NCBI GenBank assembly: GCA_944321705.1
Contig: CALUMG010000004.1
Span: 124,001 to 188,000, forward strand
Length of the DNA: 64,000 bases
Reading direction: 5' to 3'
Source: an uncultured Muribaculaceae bacterium
Lineage (GTDB): Bacteria > Bacteroidota > Bacteroidia > Bacteroidales > Muribaculaceae
Shown: positions 28,301 through 37,145 of the stretch, in pieces
Layout: each line of letters starts with the position of its first letter
Position numbering within the stretch: position 1 is the stretch's first letter
Position numbers and translations under genes: made by a program
The notes under the pieces: model-generated
Seen by the model: the letters and a program-made list of their open reading frames with translations, nothing else
What the model was told of the DNA's origin: nothing
Databases searched by the model: none

Positions 28301-29712
28301 TGGCTTTTTATTGGTTAGCATGGTTTTGGGGTCCTGATTTCGGCACACAGATGCCTAATGTAATGGCTAAAACAATTCTAAGTAATATATCGGGTATTAT
28401 GGCTGCCATGCTGGCTTTATTCTTGATGTACAAAAATGCCTTGTATCTGCTCAAGACTCTCAAATTTAAAACAATAAAATATGATGTGACAAAGTTTTTC
28501 TTGCATCATAAAAAATCAGTTATCTGTACATTTGCAATAATTGCGATATGCGTAATCTCAGTTATTTTATATCAAAATCGACAAAAGAAAATAGCTGTTG
28601 CCAACCATCTATTAGAAGTGACTGCAACAGACCTTATTAGCGACATCGACGAAAGGAAGAAAGCTGCATTATATGTAATAATCAATTATCTTAAAAATAA
28701 TAAAGTTCCAACAAAAGCTATTGAAGACAAAATGCACATGCTCTTGGACACATTAGCATTTGAAACGGGATATAACATGAACCTGCTTCTCAAAGAAGGG
28801 GCTAAATCACGATGTTTGGCTTTAAGCCCAGATGAAACAAGATTGGCAGCAGGGAGTGAAGATGGGATCATAAATATCTATGATACGGCCAACGGTCAAT
28901 TTATAAAAACTATAGATTGCAGTGATTGGAGTGATATTTCTCATTGCAAATGGATTAATGACAGCATACTTGTTGCAAAAGGTTGGAATGTATATTGCAT
29001 TAATATGAACGATTCTACTCTCACTGAGAAAAATATAGGTTCTTACGACAAAATGATAATTACCGAACAAAATGTCTGCTACACTCCATGGAGACAAGAT
29101 TCCATACTCGTCATACAACCCATAACAAATAGGCAATTTATCGAACCTGATACAATCCACAATCAAGGTGTTGGCATCAACTCAATTAGCACATATAAAG
29201 ACAATATTCTAATTGGCTCTGATGACGGAACTGTGAAAATGTATAATCCGAAAAGTAAAAATATATCTTTGCTATACAATGTAGATTCAAGGATTCGCGC
29301 TATGGGAACTAATGATTCGATAATTGCATTCTCTACAAAAGATTCTTTGTATATAATGAGACTTAATGGAGACAAACATGATATCAAACGTCACGACAGA
29401 GGATATACCTACAATATATGCCTTTCAAAAGTTAACAATATAATAATTATCGACAACGAACAAGTTGCGACTATTGACGATTCATTAAACATAAAAGACA
29501 TTAAACCTCTAAAAGAGTCTAAAATTAAGGCTATAATTCCAACTTATGATGGTAAATACCTATATGTTGTCGATAATGATAATAACATAAGATATATGAA
29601 AACTGATAAACCTTCAAAAGAGGAATTATTGGGAACTGTTATTCGTAATTTCCAATTGGAGAACTACGAACTAACAGAAGGAGAACAGATTAAATACAAG
29701 CTCTATAATTAA
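25315..29712 (+). CDS. Giant membrane STAND ATPase with leucine-rich and WD40 repeats
   Basis: 1465 residues. The nSTAND-type ATPase opens WLGLKAYDEGTILYGRNEDT, with Walker A YGKSGIGKSS (Lys51) and Walker B LLIIFDQFEE (Asp135). A winged-helix-like region follows (to about 410). A membrane span lies at about 417-442. A BspA-like leucine-rich part follows (CPQLRHVEFEDS, CSNLKQIYLP, CKNLEKIIINKY, CTNLKSITIDQ). Four further spans lie between 940 and 1090. The C-terminus from about 1160 contains WD40 blades (LSPDETRLAAGSEDGIINIY). STAND proteins act as switch-like sensors in immunity; the two repeat arrays are probable recognition surfaces. Gene spacing (10 bases before, then 50-62 bases to the RyR gene) indicates one operon. 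Confidence 0.8.
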   Translation: MTQIDKNPWLGLKAYDEGTILYGRNEDTINLAQLVFYNTDAVLYGKSGIGKSSLLNANLLPRARRRGIEPIFIRLDHHENADSYVVQIINAIKNAGIAIEKQFDTSSDTPLLWELFHCYEFLKDNKRTPLLIIFDQFEEIFTLQQNQEKRLAFFKEMADFINDIKPRQLTQENPKAEKAEGNNPILDFDELIIDDINLQIPEEYQKNYIDDNEIHLLISLREDFLSEFEYHTTSIPSLKQHRYGLRPVTDEEAQEIITMPGRDCLPVDKEEQEKLVAGIINFSKEGDLKQINTLLLSLTCYLLYQKAQKRGSERLSLQDFEQMGTNLLLEFYESLKLDKKTQSVLEQRLIDSNGRRNTINREEITKFLPEWEELTKGDKRILQVNTNNRIELVHDMLASAIYKTREHRQKKNKGRILKVYLLALLAILFIMGILGSVFTLKEDDLYQRIPINPTKSIIWPKNEQCELNDSKYKYIENLYYEGGPAIFIFNHPNLKRIKISGNCSYVRLNNCPQLRHVEFEDSISVGFLSIEQCSNLKQIYLPYEINRISSDNDIRFIPNANDHTLINHNGTLWDIDKREIKYIANSKIISSFKTNGKVYEDFPRQMYNWRGLIKDSVEYNGIWIYSSDLNKITKRNANRDTIINDLIVSNYKKYEYLTHKGTVLGYVGNGRIIFNLSDLNIANHAFKNCKNLEKIIINKYTSFGESPFLGCTNLKSITIDQSQYISIERIEYLLGALQDVSQSVTYEIIGKGSLNKREDGVITYDGIPVLISNESKKTFDIKRSNDTTYICTRGWFYIESEKTVGSYGFPNIEDARAIQDSTILLKETENFLDAKTRIYLKDTFIDGKISTYLDAKIKVSCKGLSAKQRLWRINYPNVKFSQLADSVKKEITIIVPYGKINDFYNDEFIGFKDIQEATFVQTLYNSALSTMDGALSYLFGKPIILSILILVIAIVMLLCWYLSTKRIKTSSNPSHAMLKGLVEALAMIILAFVAWLAFYWLAWFWGPDFGTQMPNVMAKTILSNISGIMAAMLALFLMYKNALYLLKTLKFKTIKYDVTKFFLHHKKSVICTFAIIAICVISVILYQNRQKKIAVANHLLEVTATDLISDIDERKKAALYVIINYLKNNKVPTKAIEDKMHMLLDTLAFETGYNMNLLLKEGAKSRCLALSPDETRLAAGSEDGIINIYDTANGQFIKTIDCSDWSDISHCKWINDSILVAKGWNVYCINMNDSTLTEKNIGSYDKMIITEQNVCYTPWRQDSILVIQPITNRQFIEPDTIHNQGVGINSISTYKDNILIGSDDGTVKMYNPKSKNISLLYNVDSRIRAMGTNDSIIAFSTKDSLYIMRLNGDKHDIKRHDRGYTYNICLSKVNNIIIIDNEQVATIDDSLNIKDIKPLKESKIKAIIPTYDGKYLYVVDNDNNIRYMKTDKPSKEELLGTVIRNFQLENYELTEGEQIKYKLYN

Positions 29713-29774
29713 TTTTGCTCTATAGTAAGTAAACAAATATAAAATCATTCAACTCATAATAATTGCAAATTAAA

Positions 29775-30647
29775 ATGGATAAAGGAATATTTGAAAATAT
29801 CATTGCTGCGGTAGTAGACAATCCTCAATCACCTTATCATCGCTTGATGGACAAGGTGAACGACATAGATGTCGATTATTTTGAAAACATCACCCGTGAT
29901 GAAAATACCCTGTCGCCAGAACTCAATCTGGCTCTTAAACAAACGGTAGTGGAAAACGTTGATGAAATAGCACGTCAATTATTGTATGATTCCGGTTTGT
30001 CGGGCAAAATTACTTTTGATATTCTTGACCAGCTAAAAAATAAAGAGCATTATCGACAAATACTGCTCGACACAGCCAACAAATTGCAAAGATATGCTAA
30101 GGATCGACTGCTTTTTATCCCGACTCAAAAGCATGATGATGTAGAATTGAATAAATTGTATGAACAAGCAAAGGAAGTAACATTGCTTGAACATGTCATG
30201 CAAAATAACCGAATGGATATAATTGCATTCTATCGAGCCTTGATGGAGCAAACCGAATGGGAATGCAAAGCATTGGTGGAAAAACGAATTTCGCAGTTTA
30301 TTGCTCTAATAGCGGACAAGATCGGCCAAGCTGCCACAAAAGAACTTTATATTCAGCATAGTAAATATATTCCGCAACCTGTGAATACCGACGATATAAA
30401 GTTGCCGGAAGATTTGGCTGGTTTAGTGGAACTGATGGCGAAAAACGTGCATGAAATTTGGGCTGCAACTCGTATTAAACAAGGATGGACATACGGTCCT
30501 GAACGAGATGACAAACAGAGAAAACACCCGTGTCTTGTTCCTTACGAAGAATTGCCTGAAGAAGAAAAAATATATGACCGGAACACCAGCACTGAAACAC
30601 TAAAATTAATCATGAAATTAGGATTTGAAATTTCGAGGAACGGTTAA
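29775..30647 (+). CDS. RyR-domain protein
   Basis: I start at ATG 29775 (290 residues); a TTG four codons earlier is possible. The N-terminal 200 residues are helical with no recognised motif. Residues 210-285 are a clear RyR domain (Pfam PF02026 family): MAKNVHEIWAATRIKQGWTY, GPERDDKQRKHPCLVPYEEL, then EEEKIYDRNTSTETLKLIMK. This domain is best known from ryanodine-receptor calcium channels and also occurs in bacteria. Here it closes a five-gene run in which two membrane proteins end in weaker versions of the same motif. It has no membrane span, so it may be a soluble partner or adaptor. Transcription ends at the shared terminator just after it. Confidence 0.8.
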   Translation: MDKGIFENIIAAVVDNPQSPYHRLMDKVNDIDVDYFENITRDENTLSPELNLALKQTVVENVDEIARQLLYDSGLSGKITFDILDQLKNKEHYRQILLDTANKLQRYAKDRLLFIPTQKHDDVELNKLYEQAKEVTLLEHVMQNNRMDIIAFYRALMEQTEWECKALVEKRISQFIALIADKIGQAATKELYIQHSKYIPQPVNTDDIKLPEDLAGLVELMAKNVHEIWAATRIKQGWTYGPERDDKQRKHPCLVPYEELPEEEKIYDRNTSTETLKLIMKLGFEISRNG

Positions 30648-30652
30648 GACAC

Positions 30653-30693
30653 AAAAAATGGGATGCGCCATTAAGTAGTGCATCCCATTTTTT
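30653..30693. terminator. Bidirectional terminator between the immune-type operon and hut operon
   Basis: Perfect arms AAAAAATGGGATGC / GCATCCCATTTTTT with a 13-base loop. T runs occur in both directions, serving both converging operons. Confidence 0.85.
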
Positions 30694-30712
30694 GTTTGCG
30701 AGAGAGGTGATG

Positions 30713-32209
30713 TTAGAAGTCAAATTTGCTGCGATTCAGGAATGCAACCGTTTTCTGTATTTCTTTATACATCACTATGTCTTCTTTTACAAACGGTACT
30801 TCTTTGCGGTATTCATTTAGGAAATGTTCGAGAATTGGCGATGTTTTGCGAGGCCTGCGGAATTCTATGCCTTGTGCTGCATTCATCAATTCTATGGCAA
30901 GAATGTGTTCCAAATTATCCATTATTCGGAATAATTTAGTAGCTGCGTTTGCTCCCATGCTAACATGGTCTTCTTGTCCGTTGCTTGAAACGATGGAGTC
31001 GCTTGATGCCGCATAGCAATACATTTTATTTTGGCTGACCATTGATGCGGCTGCATATTGAGGTATCATGAAGCCAGAGTTCAAACCCGGATTCGCAACG
31101 AGGAATTCCGGCAATCCGCGTAGTCCCATTATGAGTTGTGCCGTGCGACGTTCTGAGATATTACCGAGTTCGGCCATCGCTATGGCAAGAAAATCATAGG
31201 AAATGGCAAGAGGTTGTCCATGGAAATTGCCTCCGGAAATTATTATATCCTCGTCGGGAAATATAGTCGGGTTGTCGGTTACCGAATTTATTTCGGTTAG
31301 CAATACCGATGAAACATATCTTATAGCATCTTTTGTCGCGCCATGCACTTGAGGAATGCATCGGAATGAATATGGATCTTGCACATGTTCTTTATGGCCG
31401 GCAATGAGTTCGCTGCCTTCAAGCAATTTTCTGAAATTTTCTCCTGTCTCAATTTGTCCCTTGTGTGGGCGTATCTTTTGAAGGCAATCCATGAAAGGGT
31501 CTATGCGCCCGTCAAATGCTTCAAGAGACAGTGACGCGATAAGGTCGGCCCTTCGGGACAAGCGTTGAGCCTTGAGCACGGCAAACACACCGTTGGCACT
31601 CATGAATTGCGTTCCATTTAACAATGCGAGACCTTCTTTGCTCATGAGTTTCACAGGTTCCCATCCAAATTCGTCAAGGACGCTTATGGCTTCGCGTTTT
31701 TTCCCTTTGTAATAGACATCGCCTACGCCTATTAATGGTAGGAACATATTGGCAAGAGGCGCCAAGTCACCTGAAGCCCCAAGCGAACCTCGGTCGTACA
31801 CGATGGGCAGCACGTCGTTGTTGAAAAAATCAAGAATGCGTTGCACTGTCACCACTTGAACACCACTGTGGCCGAGAGACAATGCGTGAGCCTTCAATAG
31901 CATCATCAGTTTCACTATGACCGGGCGAACTTCCTCTCCCACGCTACATGCATGGCTTTTTATTAGGTTCTCCTGCAATGTGCCAAGTTCATCATTTGAA
32001 ATGTTTTTGTTGCACAAAGAACCGAATCCAGTGGTTATGCCATATAGCGGTTCTTTGGATGTCGCAATTTTTTTATCGAGGTAATTGCGACATTTTTCGA
32101 TTCGTTCTTTTGCCTCTGGAGCAAGTTCAAGTTTGATGTTTTCATTTATGATGTGTTCGATAAGATCAAACGACAGTTCGCTTGAACCTATTTGATATAT
32201 ATTGTTCAT
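30713..32209 (-). CDS. hutH: Histidine ammonia-lyase
   Basis: Removes ammonia from histidine to give urocanate, the first step of histidine breakdown. The self-forming MIO cofactor motif Ala-Ser-Gly is present in YDRGSLGASGDLAPLANMFL. Other family segments are YGITTGFGSL, LLNGTQFMSANGVFAV, QDPYSFRCIPQVHGA and SGGNFHGQPLAISYD. The 498-residue length is normal. It is the last gene of the - strand operon hutU-ftcD-hutI-fchA-hutH; its start overlaps the preceding cyclodeaminase gene by four bases. Confidence 0.96.
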   Translation of the reverse strand: MNNIYQIGSSELSFDLIEHIINENIKLELAPEAKERIEKCRNYLDKKIATSKEPLYGITTGFGSLCNKNISNDELGTLQENLIKSHACSVGEEVRPVIVKLMMLLKAHALSLGHSGVQVVTVQRILDFFNNDVLPIVYDRGSLGASGDLAPLANMFLPLIGVGDVYYKGKKREAISVLDEFGWEPVKLMSKEGLALLNGTQFMSANGVFAVLKAQRLSRRADLIASLSLEAFDGRIDPFMDCLQKIRPHKGQIETGENFRKLLEGSELIAGHKEHVQDPYSFRCIPQVHGATKDAIRYVSSVLLTEINSVTDNPTIFPDEDIIISGGNFHGQPLAISYDFLAIAMAELGNISERRTAQLIMGLRGLPEFLVANPGLNSGFMIPQYAAASMVSQNKMYCYAASSDSIVSSNGQEDHVSMGANAATKLFRIMDNLEHILAIELMNAAQGIEFRRPRKTSPILEHFLNEYRKEVPFVKEDIVMYKEIQKTVAFLNRSKFDF

Positions 32210-32835
32210 AAGTGTAATTCTTTGTTTATGCGGTTGAGCAATGTGTTTTCCGATTCAATAGCTGTTTTTTCAAGGCAGTCGGCTTCGTCCTGCATGGATA
32301 GCGCAATAGCCTTGTCGTGGATGGACATGAGATTTATCCTGACGTTGAGCAATGCCGCAAGAGTTGCATTCCTTGCCGACATCATGGCAACACAAGCATC
32401 TGTAACAGCGTTGCAGTTGCCTTTTTCTGCCACCATGGTAATGGTATTCATTATGGAGCATGCCCGGCGAGCGACTTCCATAGGCACTGTTGCGGCATAT
32501 ATTGTCGCTTCTTGGATGGCCTTGTCGCGGATTGAAATTTCCTCATCGCATGATTTTGGCATCTTGAAGCATTCAAATACTTTTTTATAAGCATCGCTAT
32601 CTCTGTCTATTGCTTCCATGAAGAACAGAGAGGCATTTATCAGTTCATCCTTGGCTTTTTGCATCTCTTCTTCAACGTCGGCATATTTTTTTCTGCCTAT
32701 TGTAAGGTTGGCTACCATCGCTCCAAGAGACGCTGCAACAGCTCCGCAAAGAGCTGCTATGCTTCCTCCTCCGGGTACAGGTTCGTTGCTGGCAACCTTG
32801 GTAAGAAAATCTTTTGTAGTTAAGTCGGTTAGCAT
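32206..32835 (-). CDS. fchA: Formimidoyltetrahydrofolate cyclodeaminase-family protein
   Basis: A 209-residue helical protein with the family opening TKDFLTKVASNEPVPGGGSI, AALCGAVAASLGAMVANLTI and ATVPMEVARRACS. It corresponds to the cyclodeaminase half of mammalian FTCD, here as a separate gene. It turns formimino-THF into methenyl-THF and ammonia, following the transferase encoded upstream in the same operon. It overlaps hutI by seven bases and hutH by four. Confidence 0.88.
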   Translation of the reverse strand: MLTDLTTKDFLTKVASNEPVPGGGSIAALCGAVAASLGAMVANLTIGRKKYADVEEEMQKAKDELINASLFFMEAIDRDSDAYKKVFECFKMPKSCDEEISIRDKAIQEATIYAATVPMEVARRACSIMNTITMVAEKGNCNAVTDACVAMMSARNATLAALLNVRINLMSIHDKAIALSMQDEADCLEKTAIESENTLLNRINKELHL

Positions 32836-34103
32836 GATGTCTGAAAATAATTGTCATTTGAAAGGAGAATACCGCCTTTTATCGTATGGCTTACGCAATT
32901 CATCCCGATGTAGTATGTAAGGAAATGATAATTAGATGTGCACAATAACGCAAAATCTCCAGCCTTGCCCACTTCGATACTTCCAATGGATGCCGTCAAA
33001 TCGAGAGCCGCAGCTCCATTAAGGGTCAGTGCGGTTATGGCTTCTTCTATCGACATGTTCATATTTATACATGCGAGAGCAAACGTCAGGGGTATAGAAC
33101 CCGAGAAGCAGCTACCCGGATTCAAGTCGGTAGCAAGAGCCACCGCACAGCCTGTGTCAATCATCGTGCGAGCCGGAGCATATTGCTCCTTGAGGGCAAA
33201 AGCAGTCAGAGGCAGCAATGTGGCCACTACACCCGCATCGGCCATGGCCTTGATGTCTTTGTCGGAAGCGTGCAACAAATGGTCGGCTGAAGTGGCATGC
33301 ATTGATGCCGCTAATCCGGCTCCCCCAAGCGGAACAATTTCATCGGCATGAAGTTTAAGTTTCATTCCGAGTTTTTTCGCGGCTTCAAGTATTTTGCGTG
33401 ATTGTTCCAATGAAAACACATTATCTTCGCAAAATACATCACAGAACCGGGCAAGTCCATTTTTTGCAACTTCGGGCATCACAGTATCGATTAAGAAATC
33501 GACATATTTGTCGGTTTGGCCGACAAATTCTTTGGGTACGGCATGAGCTCCAAGAAATGTGGAAACTATGTCGACAAGTTTGCAGCCGTCATTGTTTAGA
33601 TTGCGCATTACTTGTAGTTGCATGAGTTCAGTGTCCAAATCAAGTCCATATCCACTTTTGCCTTCGACAGTTGTCACTCCCATTTTGCTCATGCGCCGTA
33701 TTAATTTTCTGGCATTTTCGGCAAGAGAATCAGCATTGCTTGAACGGGTGGCTTTGACCGTGCTGACTATGCCACCCCCGTGTTGCATTATCGACATGTA
33801 GCTGGCCCCTGCAAGACGCATAGAAAATTCTTCGGAGCGTTCTCCGCCAAATATGAAATGAGTGTGTGAATCAACAAATCCGGGCAACAAGCAGTTGCCA
33901 TGCGCATTTATGTGCCAATATCCTTGATAAAATCCTTCTCGTTTTTCATTTCGTCCAGCTCCGACATAGGTGATAATGCCATCTGTCACTTCGACAGTGG
34001 CGTTGTCAATGATTGTCAAGTCCTTCATTTCTTCTCCTTGCCGGGCAGTCGAACCTACGGGCGTTACAACGAGTGCATTGTATATTATAAGATTACCGTT
34101 CAT
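32829..34103 (-). CDS. hutI: Imidazolonepropionase
   Basis: Amidohydrolase-fold enzyme that opens imidazolone propionate to formiminoglutamate, the third hut step. Metal and substrate motifs: LLPGFVDSHTHFIFGGERSE (HxH), GKSGYGLD, FLGAHAVP, LKLHADEI, SADHLLH and ATDLNPGSCFSGS (the catalytic Asp). The length of 424 residues is typical. It starts three bases after ftcD ends. Confidence 0.95.
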   Translation of the reverse strand: MNGNLIIYNALVVTPVGSTARQGEEMKDLTIIDNATVEVTDGIITYVGAGRNEKREGFYQGYWHINAHGNCLLPGFVDSHTHFIFGGERSEEFSMRLAGASYMSIMQHGGGIVSTVKATRSSNADSLAENARKLIRRMSKMGVTTVEGKSGYGLDLDTELMQLQVMRNLNNDGCKLVDIVSTFLGAHAVPKEFVGQTDKYVDFLIDTVMPEVAKNGLARFCDVFCEDNVFSLEQSRKILEAAKKLGMKLKLHADEIVPLGGAGLAASMHATSADHLLHASDKDIKAMADAGVVATLLPLTAFALKEQYAPARTMIDTGCAVALATDLNPGSCFSGSIPLTFALACINMNMSIEEAITALTLNGAAALDLTASIGSIEVGKAGDFALLCTSNYHFLTYYIGMNCVSHTIKGGILLSNDNYFQTSC

Positions 34104-34106
34104 GAT

Positions 34107-35003
34107 TTATTCCATTATTCGGGCTTCGAGTACTTGTCGCATCGAGAAATTTTCAAGGCCAAGATAATAGGATGCAGTGTCGATGAGAGCCTCCATTGGG
34201 ACAAGTCCTATTATCTCGCTTCCCACTATGCTCACTCCATAACGGCGAGCCTCGATTTTTACGAGTTCGAATGCACGGTACAGTGCCGTGCGTGTATAAT
34301 CGGTCATATTGATTGACACTTGTGTTATTCCACGGTCTTTCAATTCAACGCCCATAGCTTTGCAATATCTTAGACCTCCACCGATGAACCTTATTTTTTT
34401 TGCTATGTCATGAGCAATTTCAAGACTTGGAGTGTTTAGGTTTATATTATAAGCGACAAGAGGCATTCTTGCTCCGATTGCCACTGTTCCGGCCGTAGGA
34501 TGCCGTTCTGCCGGGCCAAAATCGGGATGCCATTCAGGTTGTTTTATTTTCTCGGCCATCCCTTCGAATTCACCTTTGCGTATGGCCGCAAGGTTTTCAC
34601 GATGAGGGGCTGAGGCTGATTTTTCATATAGAAAAACAGGCAGATTGAAACGCTTGGCGACTTCGGCTCCGACCTCTTTTGACAAATTTATTGCCTCTTC
34701 CATTGAGACATTGCGTATGGGGATGAATGGTACGACATCTGCTGCTCCCATGCGCGGATGTTGTCCGGTATGGTGGTTGAGATCGATGAGTCTTACTGCA
34801 ATTCCTATTGCTTCGATTACTGCGTCGCGCAAAGGTTCAGGTTCGCCTACGACTGTCACGACCAACCGATTGTGGTCTTCATCGTTGCTGTAGTCGAGCA
34901 GTTTTACGCCTTTCCTCCCTCTGAAAGGAGATACAATCTCTTCTATCTTTTTTAAATCGCGGCCTTCGCTGAAATTTGGCACGCATTCCATTATTTTATC
35001 CAT
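34107..35003 (-). CDS. ftcD: Glutamate formimidoyltransferase
   Basis: Transfers the formimino group of formiminoglutamate to tetrahydrofolate, releasing glutamate. Recognised by MECVPNFSEGRDLKKIEEI, DEDHNRLVVTVVGEP, HHTGQHPRMGAADVVPFIPI and TVAIGARMPLVAYNINLNT. This is the transferase half of FTCD (298 residues); the cyclodeaminase half is the separate fchA gene two positions downstream. It lies 23 bases after hutU. Confidence 0.94.
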   Translation of the reverse strand: MDKIMECVPNFSEGRDLKKIEEIVSPFRGRKGVKLLDYSNDEDHNRLVVTVVGEPEPLRDAVIEAIGIAVRLIDLNHHTGQHPRMGAADVVPFIPIRNVSMEEAINLSKEVGAEVAKRFNLPVFLYEKSASAPHRENLAAIRKGEFEGMAEKIKQPEWHPDFGPAERHPTAGTVAIGARMPLVAYNINLNTPSLEIAHDIAKKIRFIGGGLRYCKAMGVELKDRGITQVSINMTDYTRTALYRAFELVKIEARRYGVSIVGSEIIGLVPMEALIDTASYYLGLENFSMRQVLEARIME

Positions 35004-35026
35004 CGTGATAGGTGGTTTATATTCGT

Positions 35027-37003
35027 TTATATTAAATTTTCAATTAGTTCGTCATCGGCAATATGCGGCATTGTAATGTGATACTGGTTGCCGTGAGTGT
35101 TGTTAAATTCAGCACTTGTTTCCATTGCATGAGGATTTCGAGCCCAAGAACGGCGTGCTACACCGCCCATTACATCCCATAGCATGGCCGAGCGTAGGAT
35201 GTCATCTACACGCTTTGATCCATCACACACCATTCCGAAACCTCCATTTATGGCTTTGCCTATGCCTACTCCGCCTCCGTTATGCAGAGCCACAAGGCTC
35301 ATGCCGCGAGCACAATTTCCGGCGAAACATTGTACGGCCATGTCGGCCATTATGTTGCTGCCGTCTTTGATGTTTGATGTTTCACGGAATGGAGAATCTG
35401 TTCCGCTCACGTCATGATGGTCGCGCCCGAGCATGATCGGGCCTACTTCTCCGTTGCGCACCATTTCATTGAAGCGTAAAGCTATTTTCATGCGCCCCAT
35501 GGCATCTTGATAGAGGATGCGAGCTTGAGTGCCTACTACGAGGTTGTTTTTCTCGGCATCGCGAATCCAGTTGTAATTATCAAGGTCTTGTCCACGACGA
35601 TTGGGGTCGATGCATTCCATAGCGGCGTGGTCGGTCTTTATAAGGTCTTCATGTTTTCCGCTTAAACATACCCATCGGAAAGGTCCGTATCCGTAGTCAA
35701 ACAGTTCGGGACCCATGATGTCCTCAACATAGCTTGGGAATATGAAGCCGTTTTTGTCCGACCCGTTGCGTGCAATTTCTTTTACTCCTGAGTCATATAC
35801 CGACTTCATGAACGAGTTGCCATAGTCAAAGAAGTATGTTCCTTTCTCTACAAGATTTTTTATTGCTTCATAATGCCTTCTGAGAGATTTGTCAACGAGA
35901 TTGCGGAATCGGGCATGGCCGTTATGAAGCATTTCTGTGCGTTGTTCAAAAGAAAGACCTACGGGACAATATCCACCGTCGTAAACTGCGTGGCATGATG
36001 TCTGGTCGGATAGCAAGTCGATGTGAATGTCATTTGCCACGGCATATTCAAGCAAGTCGACGATATTCCCGTGATAAGCTATTGACACAGGTTTGTGTTC
36101 GCTTGCTGCCTTAAGAGCTGTATTAAATGCTTCAGGAATCGACTCGGTCACGCACCCCACCCAGCCTTGGTCGAGCCTCGTCTTTATTCTCGACATGTCA
36201 ACTTCTGCTATTATGGCGGCAGCACCGGCCATTTCAGCTGCTTTGGGCTGAGCTCCGCTCATGCCTCCAAGTCCGGAAGAGACAAACAAGAATCCGGCGA
36301 GATTGCCATCTTGGGGGATGCCAAGTTTTATTCGGCCGGCATTTAGCAAAGTGTTGAATGTTCCATGAACGATTCCTTGCGGACCTATGTACATCCATCC
36401 TCCGGCAGTCATTTGTCCATAATTTGCCACGCCAAGTTGCATTGCCGTATGCCATTCCTCTTGGTTGTCATACATGCCTACCATCATTGCATTGGTGATA
36501 ATGACACGAGGGGCTTCGGGTTTTGACTTGAAAAGACCGAGAGGGTGGCCGCTTTCCACGACTAATGTCTGTTCTTGAGTCAATTCTTCAAGATACATCT
36601 TTATGAGTCGATATTGCATCCAGTTTTGACACACTTGGCCTGTTTCGCCGTATGTGACAAGTTCGTAGGGATATAATGCTACATCAAATGAAAGGTTGTT
36701 GTCAATCATCACTTGGAACGCTTTCCCTTCAATGCATTTGCCTTTGTATTGGTCAATTGGCTTTGCTTTCAAGTCGCCTTGGGGTCTGTACCTGTATCCA
36801 TATATGCGTCCGCGTGTACGCAATTCTTCAAGGAATTCGGGAGCAAGTTGCTTGTGCAATTCTTTGGGTATATAACGTAGTGCGTTTTTTAATGCAATGG
36901 CAGTTTGTTCGCGATTAAGAGTGTACCCACGGTCGGGTGCGCGTCTTATGCCATCCACAAATGTCGGGTATTGAGGCAGTTCGTTACTTAAAGAAAATTC
37001 CAT
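35027..37003 (-). CDS. hutU: Urocanate hydratase
   Basis: Adds water to urocanate with a tightly bound NAD+ acting as electrophile. Visible motifs: YETGQVCQNW-like YGETGQVCQNWMQYRLIK, MTAGGWMYIGPQGIVHGT, FVSSGLGGMSGAQPKAAEMA (dinucleotide site), DQTSCHAVYDGGYCPVG (with the active-site Cys) and HNGGGVGIGKAINGGFGMVC. At 658 residues it is about 100 longer than the proteobacterial enzyme, as is usual in Bacteroidota. First gene of the hut operon. I found no clear TAnnTTTG promoter before it. Confidence 0.95.
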   Translation of the reverse strand: MEFSLSNELPQYPTFVDGIRRAPDRGYTLNREQTAIALKNALRYIPKELHKQLAPEFLEELRTRGRIYGYRYRPQGDLKAKPIDQYKGKCIEGKAFQVMIDNNLSFDVALYPYELVTYGETGQVCQNWMQYRLIKMYLEELTQEQTLVVESGHPLGLFKSKPEAPRVIITNAMMVGMYDNQEEWHTAMQLGVANYGQMTAGGWMYIGPQGIVHGTFNTLLNAGRIKLGIPQDGNLAGFLFVSSGLGGMSGAQPKAAEMAGAAAIIAEVDMSRIKTRLDQGWVGCVTESIPEAFNTALKAASEHKPVSIAYHGNIVDLLEYAVANDIHIDLLSDQTSCHAVYDGGYCPVGLSFEQRTEMLHNGHARFRNLVDKSLRRHYEAIKNLVEKGTYFFDYGNSFMKSVYDSGVKEIARNGSDKNGFIFPSYVEDIMGPELFDYGYGPFRWVCLSGKHEDLIKTDHAAMECIDPNRRGQDLDNYNWIRDAEKNNLVVGTQARILYQDAMGRMKIALRFNEMVRNGEVGPIMLGRDHHDVSGTDSPFRETSNIKDGSNIMADMAVQCFAGNCARGMSLVALHNGGGVGIGKAINGGFGMVCDGSKRVDDILRSAMLWDVMGGVARRSWARNPHAMETSAEFNNTHGNQYHITMPHIADDELIENLI

Positions 37004-37145
37004 AAAAATGCTAATGTATAAGAAGTTGTAAAATTGTTACTGTTTTTTGGTATTGCGTATGCGCAAGTTAATAAAAAATATTGGTAATTACAAGGTTGCG
37101 AATGTTATAATTTTTAAGCATACGAACATGAGCTTGGGGGCTACC

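Noticed and set aside
30713..37003. hut operon as part of the neighbouring immune-type island
   Set aside because: It is a complete, ordinary catabolic operon on the opposite strand, separated by a bidirectional terminator.
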